In this document: in pieces, positions 28,294 to 32,274 of the stretch
Position numbering within the stretch: the first letter of the stretch is position 1
How the letters are laid out: every line of letters begins with the position of its first letter
Assembly: GCA_027083815.1 (NCBI GenBank)
Contig: JALWMR010000225.1
Span: 1-32,274, forward strand
Length of the DNA stretch: 32,274 nucleotides
Source of the DNA: Thiotrichaceae bacterium
GTDB lineage: Bacteria; Pseudomonadota; Gammaproteobacteria; Thiotrichales; Thiotrichaceae
Direction of reading: 5' to 3'
Made by a program: the position numbers and the translations under genes
Notes under the pieces: model-generated
The model's database searches: none
What the model saw: the letters and a program-made list of their open reading frames with translations, nothing else
Told to the model about the DNA's origin: nothing

Positions 28294-28331
28294 TTTAAAA
28301 GTACACCCCCCCACTTTTTTACCCTTTTCTC
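28294..28331 (+). repeat. GTACACCCCCC/CCCTTTTCTC repeat, copy 7 (short form, C7 variant)
   Basis: TTTAAAAGTACACCCCCCCACTTTTTTACCCTTTTCTC. Confidence 0.9.
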
Positions 28332-28354
28332 CCTGTAGCCAGTTTTAACAATAA

Positions 28355-29359
28355 ATGTCTATCAAAATCGGAACCTATACATTTTCAGGAAAGCTATTTC
28401 TGGCACCCATGGCAGGTATCACCGATCTACCCTATCGACAAATATGTCGACACTATGGCGCGGCACATACCGTTTCCGAAATGCTAAGCAGCGATTCAAC
28501 GCTACAAAAAAGTCGTAAAACGCAACAACGTGCTATTAACCTGGATGAACCCGAACCGCGCGCCACTCAGCTGGTCGGCACTGAAGCTGACGTTATGGCA
28601 AAAGCTGCCCGCTTAAATGAAACAAATGGTGCAAATATTATTGATATTAATATGGGCTGCCCCGCCAAAAAAGTGTGCAACAAGGCGGCAGGATCAGCAT
28701 TGATGCGTGATACTAAACGGGTACAGGAAATACTAAGCGCCGTTGTTGCAGCTGTACAAATACCGGTAACACTAAAAATACGCAGTGGCTGGGCGCAAAA
28801 TCAACGCAATGCCTTAGAGATTGCAAAAATAGCAGAAGAGAGTGGTATCACCAGCCTGGCTATTCACGGTCGAACCCGCAATCAGGCCTATACTGGCTAT
28901 GCCGAATATGAAACGATTCGCCAAATTAAACACTCTATCAGCATTCCAGTTATTGCCAATGGTGATGTCTGTAACGCAGCTGATGCACAATTTATACTGG
29001 ATTACACGTCTGCTGATGCCCTGATGCTTGGTCGCATCACGCAGGGCCAACCATGGATTTTTAAACAAATAAATGATAATTTAGAAACCGGCTTGTCACC
29101 GCAGACTATTGATCCTAATGAGAAGATTGAAACACTTTTATGGCATATAGATGCCATTCATCGCCACTATGGAACAGATCAGGGAGTTCGGATTGCACGC
29201 AAGCACATCGGCTGGTATTTATTTAGGCTGATAGGTCAGAAACAAACATTGCTTCAGTTGCTTAAAAAGGAAATATTTACTATCTCACAGCCCGACGAGC
29301 AATTATCGGTACTTGAAAAGCATCTGCGTAAGTTATTAATGACCAGGGAATTGGACTAA
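28355..29359 (+). CDS. dusB: tRNA-dihydrouridine synthase B
   Basis: LAPMAGITDLPYRQICRHYGA; DINMGCPAKKVCNKAAGSALM; immediately upstream of fis as in many Gammaproteobacteria. Confidence 0.95.
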   Translation: MSIKIGTYTFSGKLFLAPMAGITDLPYRQICRHYGAAHTVSEMLSSDSTLQKSRKTQQRAINLDEPEPRATQLVGTEADVMAKAARLNETNGANIIDINMGCPAKKVCNKAAGSALMRDTKRVQEILSAVVAAVQIPVTLKIRSGWAQNQRNALEIAKIAEESGITSLAIHGRTRNQAYTGYAEYETIRQIKHSISIPVIANGDVCNAADAQFILDYTSADALMLGRITQGQPWIFKQINDNLETGLSPQTIDPNEKIETLLWHIDAIHRHYGTDQGVRIARKHIGWYLFRLIGQKQTLLQLLKKEIFTISQPDEQLSVLEKHLRKLLMTRELD

Positions 29360-29388
29360 ACAAATTATTAAAGGATTAGGTTAAAGGC

Positions 29389-29658
29389 ATGAACCACCCT
29401 ATGAAAACACTACCCATAACGACACCCAATGGTCATTCACTGGCTGAAACAACCAAAACAACGGTCAAAGAATACCTACAACTACTTGGCGATCAGGATG
29501 CAACCTATCTCTATCGACAGGTCATGGATGAAGTAGAACGCCCCTTGCTTGAAGTGCTGATGGAGTATACAGATGGCAATCAATCACGCACCGCCTCTTT
29601 TTTAGGCATTAACCGTGCTACTTTGCGCTCTAAATTAAAGCGCCATTCCCTCATATAA
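29389..29658 (+). CDS. fis: DNA-binding protein Fis
   Basis: C-terminal HTH GNQSRTASFLGINRATLRSKLKRH; downstream of dusB. Confidence 0.94.
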   Translation: MNHPMKTLPITTPNGHSLAETTKTTVKEYLQLLGDQDATYLYRQVMDEVERPLLEVLMEYTDGNQSRTASFLGINRATLRSKLKRHSLI

Positions 29659-29709
29659 AGTCAGACAAGAAAGTCTCTCTATAAGGCAATAATTTGTTAG
29701 ACTTAGGTA

Positions 29710-30267
29710 ATGAGCTCCTTACCCGATAAGCAACAACAAATACTTGATGTACATGCCAGCCTGATTAATATGGTGGTACACGCATCCCATGATCCTCAAC
29801 TTCGTCCACAACTGAGTCAAGTACTAAAGGCAAGTGCCGATAATGGTTGGCAAAACCTGGTACTTCGCATTTATAAAATCATGGACGGCGAGCGTTCTGA
29901 TGCGCTTCTAAAAGACCTTGATGAAGAAGATGAAATCATTATCAAGGCTATTTTAAGAGGTCTGCAAGACCCGAGCACCTTACCAGATCCCTCCCAGGCA
30001 AAAGCAAACCCGACCATGGCAGCGCCGGGAATCGCACATATGATTCACCAGGCCAGCTCAGGCAACACACAGGCTCTTACCCTACTCTCTCACATGGCTG
30101 AGCAAATGAGTCTGGCGGGTGGTGATATGACCTTGCTATCAGCAATCATAAAGAAAATGATTGATGGTGAACGTAATCCGGATGTGCTGTGCAAGGGCAT
30201 GGGCGCGCAGGGAGAAAGTCTTGTCAATTCCATTCTTGAAGAGCTTGCCAGGTTACAGCTTCATTAG
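29710..30267 (+). CDS. Conserved hypothetical protein with internal duplication
   Basis: 185 aa; IYKIMDGERSDALLKDL...IIIKAILRGL and IIKKMIDGERNPDVLCKGM...SLVNSILEEL look like two copies of one motif. Confidence 0.65.
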   Translation: MSSLPDKQQQILDVHASLINMVVHASHDPQLRPQLSQVLKASADNGWQNLVLRIYKIMDGERSDALLKDLDEEDEIIIKAILRGLQDPSTLPDPSQAKANPTMAAPGIAHMIHQASSGNTQALTLLSHMAEQMSLAGGDMTLLSAIIKKMIDGERNPDVLCKGMGAQGESLVNSILEELARLQLH

Positions 30268-30349
30268 TTCCCAATAGTTGCCCTGATTGGGTGAATCAAT
30301 AACAAATCAGTGTTAGAATCCGCACTTTAAAATACCCCTGTCTGATTAC

Positions 30350-31387
30350 ATGTCAAATAAAACGCCCCTGACCTATCGTGACTCTGGTGTCGATATTGAT
30401 ACTGGAAATGCCTTAATTGATCGCATAAAGCCACATACCAAACGCACATTGCGCCCCGAAGTCATGGGAGGACTTGGTGGTTTCGGTGGACTGATGGCTT
30501 TACCGCAAGGGTATAAAGAACCCATTTTAGTCTCTGGAACGGATGGCGTTGGCACCAAGCTAAAGCTCGCCATAGACGCCAATATTTATGACACCATCGG
30601 TATTGACCTGGTCGCCATGTGTGTTAATGACATTATTGTTACCGGCGCAGAACCACTCTTCTTTCTTGATTATTATGCAACGGCCAAGCTGGATAATAAT
30701 ATTGCTGAAGATGTTATTAAAGGCATAGCCGATGGTTGTGTAGAATCCGGCTGCGCCTTGATAGGTGGTGAAACTGCCGAGATGCCCGGCATGTATGCTC
30801 AGGGAGACTTTGATTTAGCAGGTTTCAGCGTTGGCGTGGTTGAGAAATCAAAGATACTTGACCCCAAAAATGTAAAGCCAGGGCAAGTACTGTTAGGGCT
30901 TGCCTCCAGCGGGCCTCATTCAAATGGCTATTCACTCATACGCAAAGTGATTGAAGTTAGTGGCGCCTCATTAGATGATTCATTCAATAGCACAAGCCTG
31001 GGTAAAGCCTTATTAGCCCCGACCAAACTGTATGTTAAGCCAATACTTAAAGCATTAAGCAAACACCCCATCCACGCGATTGCACATATCACTGGTGGAG
31101 GCTTGACTGAAAATCTACCCCGCGTTATGCCGGACAATAGCAAAGGCCTTATAAAATTAAATAGCTGGACTTGTAACCCTGTTTTTGAATGGTTACAAAA
31201 AGAAGGGAATATTGAAGATCAGGAAATGCTGCGCACATTCAACTGCGGGATCGGTATGGTCGTTGTTATTGATGAGTCTGATATTGATGCCGTCTCCGCA
31301 ACATTTAACGACATGAATATTGATAATTATGTGATTGGCCGCATAGAAAGCTCGAAGCAACGCGAGCCTTATATTGAATATCAATAA
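30350..31387 (+). CDS. purM: Phosphoribosylformylglycinamidine cyclo-ligase
   Basis: [64 protein letters not shown]. Confidence 0.97.
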   Translation: MSNKTPLTYRDSGVDIDTGNALIDRIKPHTKRTLRPEVMGGLGGFGGLMALPQGYKEPILVSGTDGVGTKLKLAIDANIYDTIGIDLVAMCVNDIIVTGAEPLFFLDYYATAKLDNNIAEDVIKGIADGCVESGCALIGGETAEMPGMYAQGDFDLAGFSVGVVEKSKILDPKNVKPGQVLLGLASSGPHSNGYSLIRKVIEVSGASLDDSFNSTSLGKALLAPTKLYVKPILKALSKHPIHAIAHITGGGLTENLPRVMPDNSKGLIKLNSWTCNPVFEWLQKEGNIEDQEMLRTFNCGIGMVVVIDESDIDAVSATFNDMNIDNYVIGRIESSKQREPYIEYQ

Positions 31388-31406
31388 GGCAAAGTAGATA
31401 ATCAAC

Positions 31407-32024
31407 ATGTTCAAACTCGTTGTATTAATCTCGGGTAACGGCTCTAATCTACAAAAAATAATTGAGCAGATCGAAACTGGCGCGATAAACGCAGAAATCA
31501 GTGCTGTTATCAGTAACCGACCCGATGCCTATGGGCTTAAACGTGCACAACAGGCTAATATTCCAACCGTTGTACTGGATCATACCCAATTCGCCGACCG
31601 TGAAGCGTTCGATCAGTCTCTTGCTCAAATCGTTGATAGCTACAATCCCAATTTGGTTGTTCTTGCGGGATTTATGCGTATTTTAAGCGACTCCTTTGTT
31701 GAGCAATTCTCTAACAGGCTGATAAATATACACCCTTCTCTTCTACCCAGGTATAAGGGCTTACATACCCATAAACGGGCGCTTGAGGATAAACAACAAG
31801 AACACGGCGCCAGTGTTCATTTTGTAATTCCGGAGCTTGATGCCGGCACTGTCATACTTCAAGGTGTTGTACCTGTTAAAGTAAACGATACAGAAGAAAC
31901 ACTGGCAGAGCGTGTTCATAAAATTGAACATATCATTTACCCTAAAGCCATTCAGTGGCTGGTTGAAGAGAGAGAATTAAGCCCTGAAAAACCTGTTAAA
32001 GTATTCCTTGAGGAAGAAAGTTGA
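31407..32024 (+). CDS. purN: Phosphoribosylglycinamide formyltransferase
   Basis: VVLISGNGSNLQKIIEQ; LVVLAGFMRILSDSFV; NIHPSLLPRYKGLHTHKRAL. Confidence 0.96.
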   Translation: MFKLVVLISGNGSNLQKIIEQIETGAINAEISAVISNRPDAYGLKRAQQANIPTVVLDHTQFADREAFDQSLAQIVDSYNPNLVVLAGFMRILSDSFVEQFSNRLINIHPSLLPRYKGLHTHKRALEDKQQEHGASVHFVIPELDAGTVILQGVVPVKVNDTEETLAERVHKIEHIIYPKAIQWLVEERELSPEKPVKVFLEEES

Positions 32025-32274
32025 AAAAATACTAGTCTATAAAGTTAAAGTACTAAAAAATAGTCATAAATGAAGAAAGGTAAGCCAAACAAAGTGAGAT
32101 AATGTTGGAACGAAAGCGACAGCTACCCAAGGGCGGATGAGCCGAGCCGCAGGCGAGACAACAGCTTTAGCTGACCCGCAGTAACTGTGTTCAAAGTCAA
32201 TATTATTCAGCATAATTTGGATCCCATCGAGTATTATTTTTCAACATGGAATTCAATATAGTCAGAAGTTTTCT

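Noticed and set aside
32025-32274. Possible tRNA or structured RNA after purN
   Set aside because: No acceptor/T-loop (GGTTCRA) pattern could be found; GC-rich content alone is not enough.

Overview
The window looks like a gammaproteobacterial chromosome segment of ordinary housekeeping loci: fabI, argJ, secA, an M23 peptidase, a DciA-like gene, rpoN-hpf-ptsN-rapZ-mgtE, gltX, mlaA-mpl-ubiX, dusB-fis, and purM-purN. Accessory genes are interspersed: a low-complexity secreted protein (possibly sulfur-globule-like), a polysaccharide deacetylase, and a 1577-aa modular CAP-domain secreted protein. No rRNA, convincing tRNA, CRISPR array or intact transposase was seen. The most unusual signal is a dispersed, mostly intergenic repeat family, GTACACCCCCCACCTTTTTT-(variable core)-CCCTTTTCTC. 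It has seven copies in 32 kb, long and short forms and two end variants. One copy appears to supply the start codon and part of the signal peptide of the deacetylase, and another is interrupted by a second hairpin element. Other notable points are an EIIA-Ntr (PtsN) homolog whose canonical active-site His is Arg with no adjacent HPr/NPr gene, a small IS5-type MITE upstream of fabI, a long palindrome plus direct repeats upstream of secA, and a triplicated 254-aa module in the CAP protein. All calls come from reading the sequence and the supplied ORFs. No database search was run.
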